A DNA stretch of 51,735 nucleotides from Pseudomonadota bacterium (GTDB taxonomy: Bacteria > Pseudomonadota > Gammaproteobacteria > Halothiobacillales > Halothiobacillaceae). Of the stretch, positions 1 through 9,148 are shown in pieces. The DNA lies in contig JAJYPA010000014.1 of the NCBI GenBank assembly GCA_021795795.1, positions 1-51,735 on the forward strand. The letters are read 5' to 3'. Numbering within the stretch: the first letter of the stretch is position 1; every line of letters starts with the position of its first letter. The notes under the pieces are model-generated. The model was not told where the DNA came from. It made no database searches and was given only the letters and a program-made list of their open reading frames with translations. Made by a program: the position numbers and the translations under genes.

Positions 1-467
1 TCCGCCATTTCATCCAGCGTGCCGAAGCCACCCGGCATGACGACATAGGCGGATGCGTACTTGACGAACATGACCTTGCGCGCAAAAAAATGCTGAAAAT
101 GAAGGGAAATATCCTGATAAGGATTGTCGTGCTGTTCGTGCGGCAGGGTGATATTCAAACCGACACTCGGCGCACCGCCTTCCTTCGCGCCCTTGTTCGC
201 GGCCTCCATGATGCCGGGGCCGCCACCAGAAACGACCGCGAAACCGCCATCCGATAGAAGCCGGGCGATTTCGACCGTGAGCAGGTAATGGGGGTGGTCG
301 GGCGGAAAACGGGCAGAGCCGAAAATAGTGACCGCAGGTTCGATGCTGTCCAGCGTTTCATAGCCCTGCACGAACTCGGCCATGATCTGGAAAATTTTCC
401 ACGATTCGAGGCTCAGTCGTTCGCTTTTATCGAGGCGGGAGGGGTGATTGGGTATTTTAGGACTCAT
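1..467 (-). CDS. LOG family (TIGR00730) Rossmann-fold protein, 3' end cut by window
   Basis: The visible 155 residues are the N-terminal part of a LOG-family protein, once called lysine decarboxylase-like. Family members are cytokinin-riboside 5'-monophosphate phosphoribohydrolases or nucleotide hydrolases acting in the cytoplasm. The nucleotide-binding start is visible (VTIFGSARF, then SGGGPGIMEAANKGA), and the family signature PGGFGTLDEMA runs into the window edge, so the gene continues to the left of base 1. The ATG at 467 is chosen because an ATG slightly upstream reads into a stop in another frame. The gene is divergent from polA. A perfect 7-bp-arm palindrome (CGGGCGA-A-TCGCCCG, 533-547) sits in the shared 149-bp spacer and could be an operator, though this is a guess. 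Family assignment is secure; the substrate is unknown. Confidence 0.88.
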   Translation of the reverse strand, partial: MSPKIPNHPSRLDKSERLSLESWKIFQIMAEFVQGYETLDSIEPAVTIFGSARFPPDHPHYLLTVEIARLLSDGGFAVVSGGGPGIMEAANKGAKEGGAPSVGLNITLPHEQHDNPYQDISLHFQHFFARKVMFVKYASAYVVMPGGFGTLDEMA

Positions 468-616
468 GCGTGGATGTCATCTGGTGTGTTTAGCTGGTTT
501 GCTTATTTGTAGCCCGGTTCAATGAGCAGTCTCGGGCGAATCGCCCGTGGCAGCAGCCTATGCCCAAGAGCATGTGGCATAGTACCGACCTTGAAGCCAA
601 ATTTCGATGACCAACC

Positions 617-3424
617 ATGAATGATCTCTTTTCCTCGCAAGTTGCCTCTGTGGCCGAGCCCGCCTCGCCAGCGCCATCCAGTCCGCTGATTCTGGTGGAT
701 GGCAGTTCGTTCCTGTTCCGCGCCTTTCATGCGCTGCCGCCTCTGACGGCACCGGATGGCACACCGACGGGTGCGATTCACGGCGTGATCAATATGTTGC
801 TGAAACTTCGGCGAGAGGAAAATCCCGAGCGCATGGCCGTGGTTTTCGATGCGCCCGGTCCTACCTTCCGCGACAAGATCTATCCTGCCTACAAAGCACA
901 GCGCCCGCCCTTGCCAGACGACCTGCGCGTGCAGATCGAGCCGGTGCATGAACTGGTGCGTGCGCTGGGTTTCCCCTTGTTATGCGTTCCGGGCGTGGAA
1001 GCGGATGATGTGATCGGAACCCTGATGCATCAGGCGCGGCAGAAAGGCGAATCGGTGCTGGTGGCGACCGCCGACAAGGACTTCGCGCAGTTGGTGACCG
1101 AGGGTATTCGTCTGGTCAATACCATGAGCAACACGGTGCTGGATGAAGCGGCCATCGAGGCGAAATACGGCATTACCGCTGCTCAGTTCATCGATTACCT
1201 CACGCTGGTCGGCGATACTGTCGACAACATCCCCGGTGTGCCGAGATGCGGCCCGAAAACAGCCGCCAAATGGCTCAACGAATGGCAATCGCTGGATAAC
1301 CTGATGGCCCATGCCGATCAGATCAAGGGCAAAGTGGGCGAGGCATTGCGGGCGGCCCGTGATTTTCTGCCCATTGGCCGGGATCTGGTGACGATTCGTA
1401 CCGATTGCGACTTGCCCATTTCCTTGAGCGATCTTGCCGTGCAGGCCCCGGATGTCGACAAGGTTCTGGCGCTGGCGGAGCGGTTCGGGCTCAATACGCT
1501 ACGCAGGCAGTTTTCACCAGCGCCTTCGGACCCAGCTTCCGATCCTGCACCCGGGCAGGATGCCAAGCGAACTTCTTCGGATGATGGGCAATTGGCTCTG
1601 AATGATCTGCCGATGTACGAGACCATCCTGACGGACGCGGACTGGCAGCGTTGGCTGGAACAAATCAAAAACGCGGACAAGAAAACACAATGGGTGGCCT
1701 TCGATACCGAAACCGATGCACTGGATTTGTTCGATGGCCGGATCGTCGGGGTTTCGTTTTCGATTGAAGACAATCACGCGGCTTATGTGCCGCTGGCGCA
1801 CAACTATCCCGGCGCACCGGCGCAACTGGATCGGGACACGGTGCTGGCCGATCTCAAGCCCTGGCTCGAAGACGCATCCCGTATCAAGGTGATGCAGAAC
1901 GCCAAGTTTGACACCCACATGTTGGCCAATCATGGCATCACGCTGCGTGGCGTGAAATTCGACACGATGCTCGAATCCTATGTGCTGGATTCTACCGCCA
2001 CACGGCATGACATGGATTCACTGGCGGCAAAATACCTCGGGCGTTCGACCATCACCTTCGAAGATATTGCCGGTAAAGGCGCAAAGGCATTGAGCTTCCC
2101 CGAGATTCACCTTGAGCAGGCCGGCCCTTATGCGGCTGAGGATGCGGATGTTACCCGGCAATTGCAGCTGTGCCTCTGGGCGAAACTCTCCGCCGAGCCT
2201 GGTTTGCGGTCTGTGTACGAAAACATCGAGCAACCGCTGATTGAAGTTCTGGTGGCCATGGAGCGCGCGGGGGTGCGGGTGGATCGTAACGAGCTTGCAA
2301 TTCAGGGTAAAGCCATCGGTGAGCGGATTGCCGCGGTGGAGCAGGTCGCGTTCAAGGCGGCCGGGCGCGAATTCAATCTGGGATCGACCAAACAACTCAA
2401 GGAATTGTTGTTCGATGAACTCAAACTGCCCGTGGGCAAAAAGACGCCAAAAGGCGAGCCGTCGACCGACGAAGAGGCGCTTGGCGAGCTGGTAGGTAGC
2501 CATCCCTTGCCCGCATTGATTCTCGATTACCGTGGGCTGACAAAGCTCAAATCAACCTATATCGACCGATTGCCCGAAGACATCCATGCCCATACCGTAC
2601 GGGTACACAGTGCCTTTCATCAAGCAGTGACCGCGACCGGGCGGCTTTCTTCATCCAATCCGAACCTGCAAAATATCCCGATTCGCAGTGAAGAAGGGCG
2701 GCGGATCAGGCAGGCATTTGTCGCCGATCCGGGGTACAAACTCATTTCAGCAGACTATTCGCAGATCGAATTGCGCATCATGGCGCATCTGTCCGAGGAT
2801 GAGCGTCTGTGCTCGGCCTTTGCCGCCGGAGAAGATATTCACCGTGCCACAGCGGCGGAGGTGTTTGGAGTCAAGGAAGCCGAAGTGTCGGACAATCAGC
2901 GCCGTGCGGCCAAAGCCATTAATTTCGGTTTGATTTATGGCATGTCTGCCTTTGGCCTGGCCAAGCAGCTTGATGTCTCACGTGGCGAGGCACAGGCCTA
3001 TATCGATCTGTATTTTGCCCGCTATCCCGGCGTGGCGAAGTACATGGAGCGGATGCGGCAACAGGCGCGTCAAATGGGCTATGTGGAAACCGTATTCGGT
3101 CGCCGCCTGTATTTGCCGGAGATTCACAGCCGCAACGGGCAGCGACGCCAATACGCCGAGCGTACCGCCATCAACGCGCCGATGCAGGGTACGGCCGCGG
3201 ACATCATCAAGATAGCGATGATCGCCTTGCATAAGCTGTTGGTGGTGACCGGGCGAGCCCGGATGATTTTGCAGGTGCATGATGAATTGATCTTCGAGGT
3301 GCCCGAGTCTGACGTCGCCGAGATCGTGCCGATCATCCGCGCACAGATGACAGGGGCTGCAAAACTGAATGTGCCGCTTGAGGTAGGTATGGGGGTTGGT
3401 AAAAGTTGGGCCGAAGCGCATTAG
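617..3424 (+). CDS. polA: DNA polymerase I
   Basis: Repair and Okazaki-fragment-maturation polymerase, 935 residues, the usual full length. All three domains are present. The N-terminal 5'-3' exonuclease starts at about residue 22 (LVDGSSFLFRAFHA) and has the metal-binding VEADDVIGT and TADKDFAQL stretches. The 3'-5' proofreading exonuclease lies at about 350-540 and keeps its acidic residues (FDTETDALDL, NAKFDTHML, YAAEDADVT). The polymerase domain has motif A (SADYSQIELRIMAHL), the finger helix RRAAKAINFGLIYG and motif C (QVHDELIFEV). Proofreading therefore looks intact. It is a single gene facing away from the LOG gene, and repeat material follows its stop directly. Confidence 0.98.
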   Translation: MNDLFSSQVASVAEPASPAPSSPLILVDGSSFLFRAFHALPPLTAPDGTPTGAIHGVINMLLKLRREENPERMAVVFDAPGPTFRDKIYPAYKAQRPPLPDDLRVQIEPVHELVRALGFPLLCVPGVEADDVIGTLMHQARQKGESVLVATADKDFAQLVTEGIRLVNTMSNTVLDEAAIEAKYGITAAQFIDYLTLVGDTVDNIPGVPRCGPKTAAKWLNEWQSLDNLMAHADQIKGKVGEALRAARDFLPIGRDLVTIRTDCDLPISLSDLAVQAPDVDKVLALAERFGLNTLRRQFSPAPSDPASDPAPGQDAKRTSSDDGQLALNDLPMYETILTDADWQRWLEQIKNADKKTQWVAFDTETDALDLFDGRIVGVSFSIEDNHAAYVPLAHNYPGAPAQLDRDTVLADLKPWLEDASRIKVMQNAKFDTHMLANHGITLRGVKFDTMLESYVLDSTATRHDMDSLAAKYLGRSTITFEDIAGKGAKALSFPEIHLEQAGPYAAEDADVTRQLQLCLWAKLSAEPGLRSVYENIEQPLIEVLVAMERAGVRVDRNELAIQGKAIGERIAAVEQVAFKAAGREFNLGSTKQLKELLFDELKLPVGKKTPKGEPSTDEEALGELVGSHPLPALILDYRGLTKLKSTYIDRLPEDIHAHTVRVHSAFHQAVTATGRLSSSNPNLQNIPIRSEEGRRIRQAFVADPGYKLISADYSQIELRIMAHLSEDERLCSAFAAGEDIHRATAAEVFGVKEAEVSDNQRRAAKAINFGLIYGMSAFGLAKQLDVSRGEAQAYIDLYFARYPGVAKYMERMRQQARQMGYVETVFGRRLYLPEIHSRNGQRRQYAERTAINAPMQGTAADIIKIAMIALHKLLVVTGRARMILQVHDELIFEVPESDVAEIVPIIRAQMTGAAKLNVPLEVGMGVGKSWAEAH

Positions 3425-3428
3425 TTTA

Positions 3429-3638
3429 TTGTTTCACTCTTGGCGGTGAACAGTCCGAACCCTACTCAATCTAAGGAACTTCGAAAAACCCCCTTGATGG
3501 GATTTCTCGAAGACGTTCATTGCAGGGAACCTGCACGAACTCGCGTATTTTCAATCGCTTAGCGATTGATTTGAGTGCCGCATCCGCCTTGGTTGGCTTC
3601 GGTCATGGATGACCGAAGGATACGAAAACAGGATGCGC
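3429..3638 (+). repeat. Hairpin-array element A, copy 1, preceded by a fragment of the element D terminus
   Basis: This fills the gap between polA and the convergent GGDEF-EAL gene. Bases 3431-3444 (TGTTTCACTCTTGG) match the terminal inverted repeat of element D at 36.8 kb. From about 3479 the sequence matches the reverse complement of 15294-15000. It contains successive hairpins: CTTCGAAAAACCCC pairing with GGGATTTCTCGAAG, TGCAGG-GAA-CCTGCA, CAATCGC-TTA-GCGATTG, and CTTCGGTCAT-GG-ATGACCGAAG. The closing motif GAAAACAGGATGCGCGG is identical in both copies. No ORF is supported here. It may also serve as a transcription terminator for both flanking genes. Confidence 0.75.
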
Positions 3639-3640
3639 GG

Positions 3641-6247
3641 CTAATTGAATGCCTGCAGCTCGTTGTCTTCAGGAGCCGTTTTCGGTTTGGATACGCGCAA
3701 ATCCGGAACATCATATAGATGAGGTTTGCCTTTTAGGAACAAACCTTCCCAAAAGTCTTCATTTTGCCCTTGATCGAACACAAATCCTTGAATACTCATT
3801 CTTACATTAAATTGTTTCAGCAGAATCAATTGCTCTGTTGTCTCTACTCCCTCAACCACAATATCGAGTTCCAGTGATTCGGCCATCGCGAAAATGGACT
3901 TGAGGAGTTTGCGTGCTTCGGCACTTTGACTAATAGGATCGATAAATTTCTTGTCGATTTTGATCTTGGAAACGGGCAGCGTGCTCAGATAGGCCAAGGA
4001 AGAATAGCCGGTACCGAAGTCATCGATAGCAATAGTGAAGCCTTGCATGGCCAAGCGATGCAGTTGGTCTGACATCAGGTCTGGATCGCTGCCAAAACTG
4101 CTCTCAGTAACCTCAAGCGTGATCGATGAAAGGGGTAAACCTGTCTGTTTGGCGGCGGTGGATAGTCGCTCGTCAATTTTATCGATTAACAGCAGTCGTG
4201 GCGGTAAATTAATCGATACCGAAAATGTATCCTGTGTTTGTCGCTGCCATTCGCGAATTCGGGTGGCTCCCAAGACAAAGGCCCATTCCGTGATGCGAAC
4301 AATCGTATCGCTTTCCTCAGCGAGCGGGATAAATTCAGATGGGGAAACCCATTCGCCACCATGGCGCCAGCGCATTAACACCTCAAAACCGCTAATGTGC
4401 CCGTTTGCCAGTGAAACCTGAGGTTGGTAGTCCAGGCGAAGCTCGCGATTGCTCAAAGCCTGCCCCAAAGCTTGTTGTAACATGAACCGTCGCTGTGCAA
4501 GGTCATGAGCCTGTGCGCCTTGCATATAGAGTCGATCACCACCTTCTGATCTTGCCATCGATAAGGCGATTAGGCTGGTTTTAATTAGGACATCAATCGT
4601 TTCACCATCGTTGGGATAGGTGCTGGTTCCTGCGCTGACTTTTAGTGTGATTTGGTAGCCGTTAATGTGCAGCGGCTCGCGAGTCGCGGCCAATGTACGT
4701 TCAATGAATTCGCGGAGTTCTTCTTTCTGCTTGTGTTCATCTTTTGGCATCCAGTAGAAGGCGAATTCATCACCATCGATATGGGCCAGCACCGCACTTG
4801 CGGGCAACAGGGCAGCAAGTGCCCGCCCGATTTCGACAAGGACTTGATCGCCATCATGATGACCCAATGCATCATTGATGGACCTGAAATTGTCGATACC
4901 GATCAGAACAATGCTGAACGGCAAGTTTGGATGCTTCGCTATCCGTTTCTCGCCCTGTGCAATGAAGTAGTGTCGGTTGAACAGCCCGGTTACTGTGTCC
5001 TGTTCGGCGAGGAAACGCATTTTTGCTTCACGCGCCCGAATTTCCGTGTGGTCATTGAGTACGAAAATCACATGGCCCCGGCCTTCACGCGCCTCGCCCA
5101 TGAGCTTGATCGAGATCATTGCTGTGATGGTGGGGGCATTTTCCGGGGTGAAATCCACCTCGCCAGACCAGTAACCCTGCTCCAGTACCTGACGCCAAAG
5201 CGGTTCGAGCACGGCGGCATCATGTCCTAGCAGGAATTCGAGCAGGGGTTTGGCCGCCAGTTGTTTCTCCGTGCTGTGCAGCATCTCCTGAGCCACCGCG
5301 TTGGCCCGGGTCACGTAGCCTGAAATATCGGTCAGGAGAACGGCTTCCTGCACGTTTTCAAACACCGAAGCGGTCAGTGCGAGCTGCTGTTCCGCCTTGC
5401 GACGGCTCAGGGTTTCCTGGTCGTGTTTCTTCAGGATGGCTTTCAGTTGCTCGCGTGAGTCGGAAAGCGTGATCAATGTTGTCCGGAAATGCTGTACGGC
5501 CCGGGCCAGACGACCGATCTGATCGTGACGTTTTTGTTGAGGCAAGGCCGCGGTGGCCTCACCGTCAATCAATCGTTCTGTAATATCGGCCAACTGCTTG
5601 ATCTGGTGGTTGAAGTACCACAGCGCTGTCATCATGAGTGCGATCTGCAACACGATAAACAGGATCAACAGGGTTTGGTACTGGCTGCTCAGCAATTTGG
5701 TCGAACCGCGCAACAGAGTCATGGTGTTCTCCAGATTCTGATTGGCGGCGTTGATTAACGCACCGAAATCATCCACCAGGATGCGGCTTCGTTCATTGCG
5801 TAACTGGCTTTGTATGTCTTTGACTTCGGCGGGCGTAGCGGATGCTGTTGCCGTGGCGGCATTGATCAATGCTTGCGCCTGCTGATCGATGCTTTTTGAA
5901 AGGGCCATAACCTGTGAGCCCGCAGCTTCACGCAGAAAGGCCAGTGCGGTATCTGTACGGATGGCCGCTGCAACCTGCTGAAGCGCGAGTACCTGATCGC
6001 GTACGTCGACGCGCTTACCCGCCGAAAACTGGCTAGTGATATGCTCAATCTCTGCGCTGGTGGCGGCAAAGGATTTCCGTAATATCTCAATGGTTTTACT
6101 GGATTCCACAAAACCGGAACTGGCACGCTGAAACGACTGGTAGTTATTGGTGGCCAGTATATTGAGATAGAAAACCAAACCCAAGCTCAAGGCAACCTGC
6201 AGGCCGAGAAACATCAGGAATTGGAGCGATAAAGGCACGATGCGCAT
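3641..6247 (-). CDS. Membrane PAS-GGDEF-EAL cyclic-di-GMP signalling protein
   Basis: 868 residues. Domain order: TM helix about 10-30, periplasmic helical sensor region 31-190, TM helix about 191-212, HAMP-like linker 213-265, PAS about 290-405, GGDEF about 415-575, EAL about 590-845. The GGDEF active loop reads DGDEF (491-495), a permitted variant. The EAL signature reads EVL (FEVLMRW). Other catalytic positions are present (SINLPP, LEVTESSF, AIDDFGTGYSS, KIDKKF, VVEGVET, QGFVF), so phosphodiesterase activity is plausible and cyclase activity possible. An AAGGA ribosome site lies 9 bases before the ATG. It is a stand-alone gene whose signal is unknown. Confidence 0.93.
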   Translation of the reverse strand: MRIVPLSLQFLMFLGLQVALSLGLVFYLNILATNNYQSFQRASSGFVESSKTIEILRKSFAATSAEIEHITSQFSAGKRVDVRDQVLALQQVAAAIRTDTALAFLREAAGSQVMALSKSIDQQAQALINAATATASATPAEVKDIQSQLRNERSRILVDDFGALINAANQNLENTMTLLRGSTKLLSSQYQTLLILFIVLQIALMMTALWYFNHQIKQLADITERLIDGEATAALPQQKRHDQIGRLARAVQHFRTTLITLSDSREQLKAILKKHDQETLSRRKAEQQLALTASVFENVQEAVLLTDISGYVTRANAVAQEMLHSTEKQLAAKPLLEFLLGHDAAVLEPLWRQVLEQGYWSGEVDFTPENAPTITAMISIKLMGEAREGRGHVIFVLNDHTEIRAREAKMRFLAEQDTVTGLFNRHYFIAQGEKRIAKHPNLPFSIVLIGIDNFRSINDALGHHDGDQVLVEIGRALAALLPASAVLAHIDGDEFAFYWMPKDEHKQKEELREFIERTLAATREPLHINGYQITLKVSAGTSTYPNDGETIDVLIKTSLIALSMARSEGGDRLYMQGAQAHDLAQRRFMLQQALGQALSNRELRLDYQPQVSLANGHISGFEVLMRWRHGGEWVSPSEFIPLAEESDTIVRITEWAFVLGATRIREWQRQTQDTFSVSINLPPRLLLIDKIDERLSTAAKQTGLPLSSITLEVTESSFGSDPDLMSDQLHRLAMQGFTIAIDDFGTGYSSLAYLSTLPVSKIKIDKKFIDPISQSAEARKLLKSIFAMAESLELDIVVEGVETTEQLILLKQFNVRMSIQGFVFDQGQNEDFWEGLFLKGKPHLYDVPDLRVSKPKTAPEDNELQAFN

Positions 6248-6336
6248 AACCGGTTGTCCTTATGGGTCTTACGACTGATCGATTCTGTTGGAGCGAGGCA
6301 AGTATGGGTGTCGCCGCCATCGCCCGCTGCGTAAGG

Positions 6337-6813
6337 TCAATGAGGTGAGTTTCGCCGAGAGTGGATTTTGAGTCCAGCGGCGATTGCGTTTGCCCGGGTC
6401 AGTCGATCGAGTGGCTTGTAGTTCCGGCGAGTGCCGTGTCCCCAGACAACATCCGGCCAAGCTGCATCATTGCTGAAACGGGCGACGCAGTGAATGTGCA
6501 ATTGGTCCACCCGGTTGCCGATCGTGGCGAAGTTGATGCGAATGGGGTTAAATATCTGCTGCAAAACGTGTTGGGCTTCGTGCACCTCATCGAGCACCTG
6601 ATGAGCGATGTCCTGCGGCATGTCCAACCATTGTGTGAGCCCGGCGATGCGCGGTATCAGCATAATCCAGGGGAAGCGGGCATCGTCGAGCAGGCGTACG
6701 GCGCAGATGGGCAGTTCTGTGACCGGTATGGAATCGGCCAGCAGTTGAGGATGTAGTTTCCAGGCAGCGTCGGAGGTGCCGCTGGCGAGGGGCTTGTCTG
6801 TCTGCTGAATCAT
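6337..6813 (-). CDS. HIT domain protein
   Basis: 158 residues starting MIQQTDKPLASG. The HIT-type nucleotide-binding stretch is NRVDQLHIHCVARF, followed by AWPDVVWG. This matches the small bacterial HIT subfamily of nucleotide hydrolases or transferases, in which the histidine triad is reduced to H-x-H. The ATG at 6813 is preceded by AAGGA at good spacing. Its ATG overlaps the stop of the upstream MotB-like remnant as ATGA, so the two were once a coupled pair. An in-frame upstream start is possible but would lie inside the remnant. The cellular substrate is unknown. Confidence 0.85.
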   Translation of the reverse strand: MIQQTDKPLASGTSDAAWKLHPQLLADSIPVTELPICAVRLLDDARFPWIMLIPRIAGLTQWLDMPQDIAHQVLDEVHEAQHVLQQIFNPIRINFATIGNRVDQLHIHCVARFSNDAAWPDVVWGHGTRRNYKPLDRLTRANAIAAGLKIHSRRNSPH

Positions 6814-7262
6814 GGGGGTTTTCCTTGCTGGCTTGCAGGCTGGTTTGTGGATGTGGGTTTGGTCCCCGCTATAACTTTGGACAACATGCTGGCGGGCAGT
6901 TGTAATTCCAGATCGGACCGACAAATTTCCGCTCGACCGCTGGCCGTGTCGTTAGAGGCGATCGGATGCGTGTCGGCAAAGCCAATGGCCGAAAGCCGCT
7001 CCGGTTGAACGCCACTGGCGATCAGTGCTTGTACCACAGCCGCCGCCCGCGCGGCAGAGAGTTCCCAATTATAGGGAAATTGCAGAGTATGAACAGGCAT
7101 GTTGTCTGTGTGTTCCTGAACGGCGATGGGATAATCTCGCGCCTTGAGGCGGTCAGCCAAACGTTTGAGCAATTGCATCCCGGCAGCCGAGAGCGCCGAA
7201 TTACCCGAGGCAAAGAGGATATTGTCCTTAACGCGAAAATTAACGCGCCCTTTACAGTGCTC
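6810..7262 (-). pseudogene. 5'-truncated MotB/OmpA-type peptidoglycan-binding domain
   Basis: The frame encodes a recognisable C-terminal OmpA/MotB domain: NILFASGNSALS, QEHTDNMP, then FPYNWELSAARAAAVVQAL, ERLSAIGFADTHPIASND and SGRAE. The FP-NWELSAARA wording is typical of MotB-like stator proteins rather than OmpA. The domain begins right after an in-frame TGA at 7263-7265, with no ATG, GTG or TTG before the methionine at 7178, which is already inside the fold. The N-terminal membrane anchor is missing, and tatD starts only 120 bases away on the other strand, leaving no room for it. The usual NRRVE end is altered to ICRSD. The stop still overlaps the HIT start (ATGA). I read this as a gene that lost its 5' half. 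Confidence 0.75.
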
Positions 7263-7386
7263 TCATTTCAAGTACTCACGGATCACAGGGTTGTTCCCTA
7301 ACATCTGCAGAATACTCGATTTATTGAGCCGAATGTGTGGAGGGTGCCGGTGTGATGGTTTCAATAGAGATCAGGGCTGGTATTTG

Positions 7387-8193
7387 ATGTTCGATACACA
7401 TTGTCACCTTGAAGATCTGGTTGCATCACGATCATTGGCCGACGTGGTGGCGAGTATGCGACAGGCAGGCGTTGATGGCCTGCTTTGCGTGGGTGTCGCC
7501 CCCGATCAGTGGGGAAAACAGAACGAAGTGGCGCAGATGGCCCGGAACCTCGGGGTTTCGGTTGGTCTGGCGTATGGCGTGCATCCCTGGTGGGCGGATC
7601 GGCTCGAACCGAGCGCCGCGCTGAAGGCTTTAGCGAGCTGGATTGAACAGGAAGGCGACCGGGTGCTGGCCATCGGTGAAATCGGGTTGGATTTTGCACC
7701 CAATATGCCAGATTCGGAACGCCAGACCGAACTCTTTCTCGGGCAGGTGACTATCGCCTTGCAGCACAGGCTGCCGGTGATTCTGCATGAGCGCAAATCC
7801 GCGGATAAGTTACTGTCCGTCATCCGGCGCCATCCTGCGCTTCGGGGCGTCGTGCATGGATTTACAGGTTCGTTGCAGCAGGCCCGGCAGTTGATCGAAC
7901 AGGGGTTTTATCTCGGTGTCGGCGCGGCAATCACCCATCCGCGCGCCACGCGTATGCGGACCATGTTAAGCGCTTTGCCCGTTGAGGCATTGCTGCTCGA
8001 ATCCGATGCGCCGAACCAGCCCGGACATGCTCACCGGGGCGATGCGAATGAACCCGCCTTTATTGTCGAGCAGCTCGATGTGCTTGCCGAATTGTTTGCG
8101 ATGGACGTACATGCGCTTGCGGAACGGCTGGATGCCAACGCGGAGGATCTGTTCGGCGATCGTCTGCAACCGGGGGCGTTGAGTGGCCGATAG
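7387..8193 (+). CDS. TatD family metal-dependent hydrolase (YjjV-like)
   Basis: 268 residues. Metal-binding residues of the amidohydrolase-type TatD nuclease/deacylase family are all visible: DTHCHLE at the N-terminus, VHPWW, the IGEIGLDF glutamate, ILHERKS, VHGFTGS and LLESDAPNQPG. Length and motif wording are closest to the YjjV branch. TatD proteins act in the cytoplasm as 3'-5' exonucleases on DNA or in quality control; the exact substrate here cannot be told. The ATG at 7387 begins exactly at the conserved MFDTHCH; longer in-frame starts would run back into the MotB-like remnant. No strong ribosome site is visible. Confidence 0.92.
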   Translation: MFDTHCHLEDLVASRSLADVVASMRQAGVDGLLCVGVAPDQWGKQNEVAQMARNLGVSVGLAYGVHPWWADRLEPSAALKALASWIEQEGDRVLAIGEIGLDFAPNMPDSERQTELFLGQVTIALQHRLPVILHERKSADKLLSVIRRHPALRGVVHGFTGSLQQARQLIEQGFYLGVGAAITHPRATRMRTMLSALPVEALLLESDAPNQPGHAHRGDANEPAFIVEQLDVLAELFAMDVHALAERLDANAEDLFGDRLQPGALSGR

Positions 8194-8217
8194 CCGCAAG
8201 TGCCGCGACAAAGACTA

Positions 8218-8246
8218 GGGACTCCTCGAAAACCTATCGAGAAGCC
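8218..8246. repeat. Imperfect CTCGA hairpin between convergent tatD and folE2
   Basis: CTCGA and TCGAG arms (8225-8241), with partly pairing flanks, resemble the CTCGAAAAACCCC hairpins found at 3.5, 15.0, 15.3 and 27.3 kb. It lies between two convergent genes, so it may end transcription from both sides, but it has no T-run. Confidence 0.4.
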
Positions 8247-8251
8247 CGCGA

Positions 8252-9043
8252 TTATGATCCGAGGCGATCGATCACAGCCCAAGCCGAGTGGTTGTGAATC
8301 GACTCGAAGTTTTCCACGGTGACGCGGTAGCCGGCGAGGCCGGGGTAATCAGCCAGAGTCCCCGCCACATCACGGATCATGTCTTCGACGAACTTGGGGT
8401 GATCGAAGGCATACTCGGTAATGTATTTTTCATCCGGGCGCTTGAGCAGCCCCCAAAGCGCGCAGGAGCCCTGATCCTCAATCTTGCCGATCAGGTCGGT
8501 GATTGACAGATTCGGATCCTTCACGCGCGCGGTAATTGTCACGTGCGAGCGCTGGTTGTGCGCGCCATAAGTTGAAATTTCCTTGGAGCAAGGGCACAGG
8601 CTGGTGACGGGGACGATGAGCTCAATCCGGGTTTCGACCTGTCCTTGAGCGTCCAGATGACCACTCAGGCTCAGTTGATAGTCCATCAGTGCTTTCTGGC
8701 CGCTGACGGGCGCGGATTTTTCGACGAAGAACGGCATGTTGAAGTGCGCATCGGCGGTATTCGCGTGCAGTAATTCAGCCATGCGGCGTGTCCAGTCAGG
8801 CAGGGTGGCTAGAGACAAAACCAGTGGCTCGGCATTCAACAGCGCGACAAACCGGGACATGTGCGTGCCCTTTTTATCGGCGGGCAGAGCGACGGTCAGT
8901 TCGCATTCGGCTATCGTCACTTGACGATGATCGCCATCAACCACGGTGAGCGGATGCCGGATGGCCTTGATGCCTACACGGTCGATCACGATATTGCGTG
9001 GATCGAATGAAGATTGCACATCAGGCATGGCGCTCTGGGTCAT
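8252..9043 (-). CDS. folE2: GTP cyclohydrolase FolE2
   Basis: 263 residues. Converts GTP to 7,8-dihydroneopterin triphosphate, the first step of folate and queuosine synthesis. The type IB enzyme signature is present: KGTHMSRF near residue 60, the metal-binding cysteine in SLCPCSKEIS at about 150, and the SHVTITAR and ENFESIHNHSA stretches. FolE2 is the non-zinc alternative to FolE and in many bacteria is induced by zinc limitation; no Zur box was recognised here. It follows queD by 105 bases on the same strand, which fits supply of the QueD substrate. Confidence 0.96.
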   Translation of the reverse strand: MTQSAMPDVQSSFDPRNIVIDRVGIKAIRHPLTVVDGDHRQVTIAECELTVALPADKKGTHMSRFVALLNAEPLVLSLATLPDWTRRMAELLHANTADAHFNMPFFVEKSAPVSGQKALMDYQLSLSGHLDAQGQVETRIELIVPVTSLCPCSKEISTYGAHNQRSHVTITARVKDPNLSITDLIGKIEDQGSCALWGLLKRPDEKYITEYAFDHPKFVEDMIRDVAGTLADYPGLAGYRVTVENFESIHNHSAWAVIDRLGS

Positions 9044-9148
9044 GGGAGAAGATTCCTGTCAGATTCGTAAAGTGAAGACTATGGAGATAAAGGATAGCAA
9101 ACGTGTCAAGAGCTCGTGTCGGCAACGGCGGGTTGGATCACATCTGGC

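Noticed and set aside
533..581. Palindromes before polA as a defined operator
   Set aside because: CGGGCGA-A-TCGCCCG and TATGCC/GGCATA are real inverted repeats but match no regulator site I know, so they are mentioned only with the LOG gene.
9044..9148. preQ1 riboswitch or Zur site before folE2
   Set aside because: The 105-base spacer has no preQ1-type hairpin with A-rich tail and no Zur-like palindrome that I can see.
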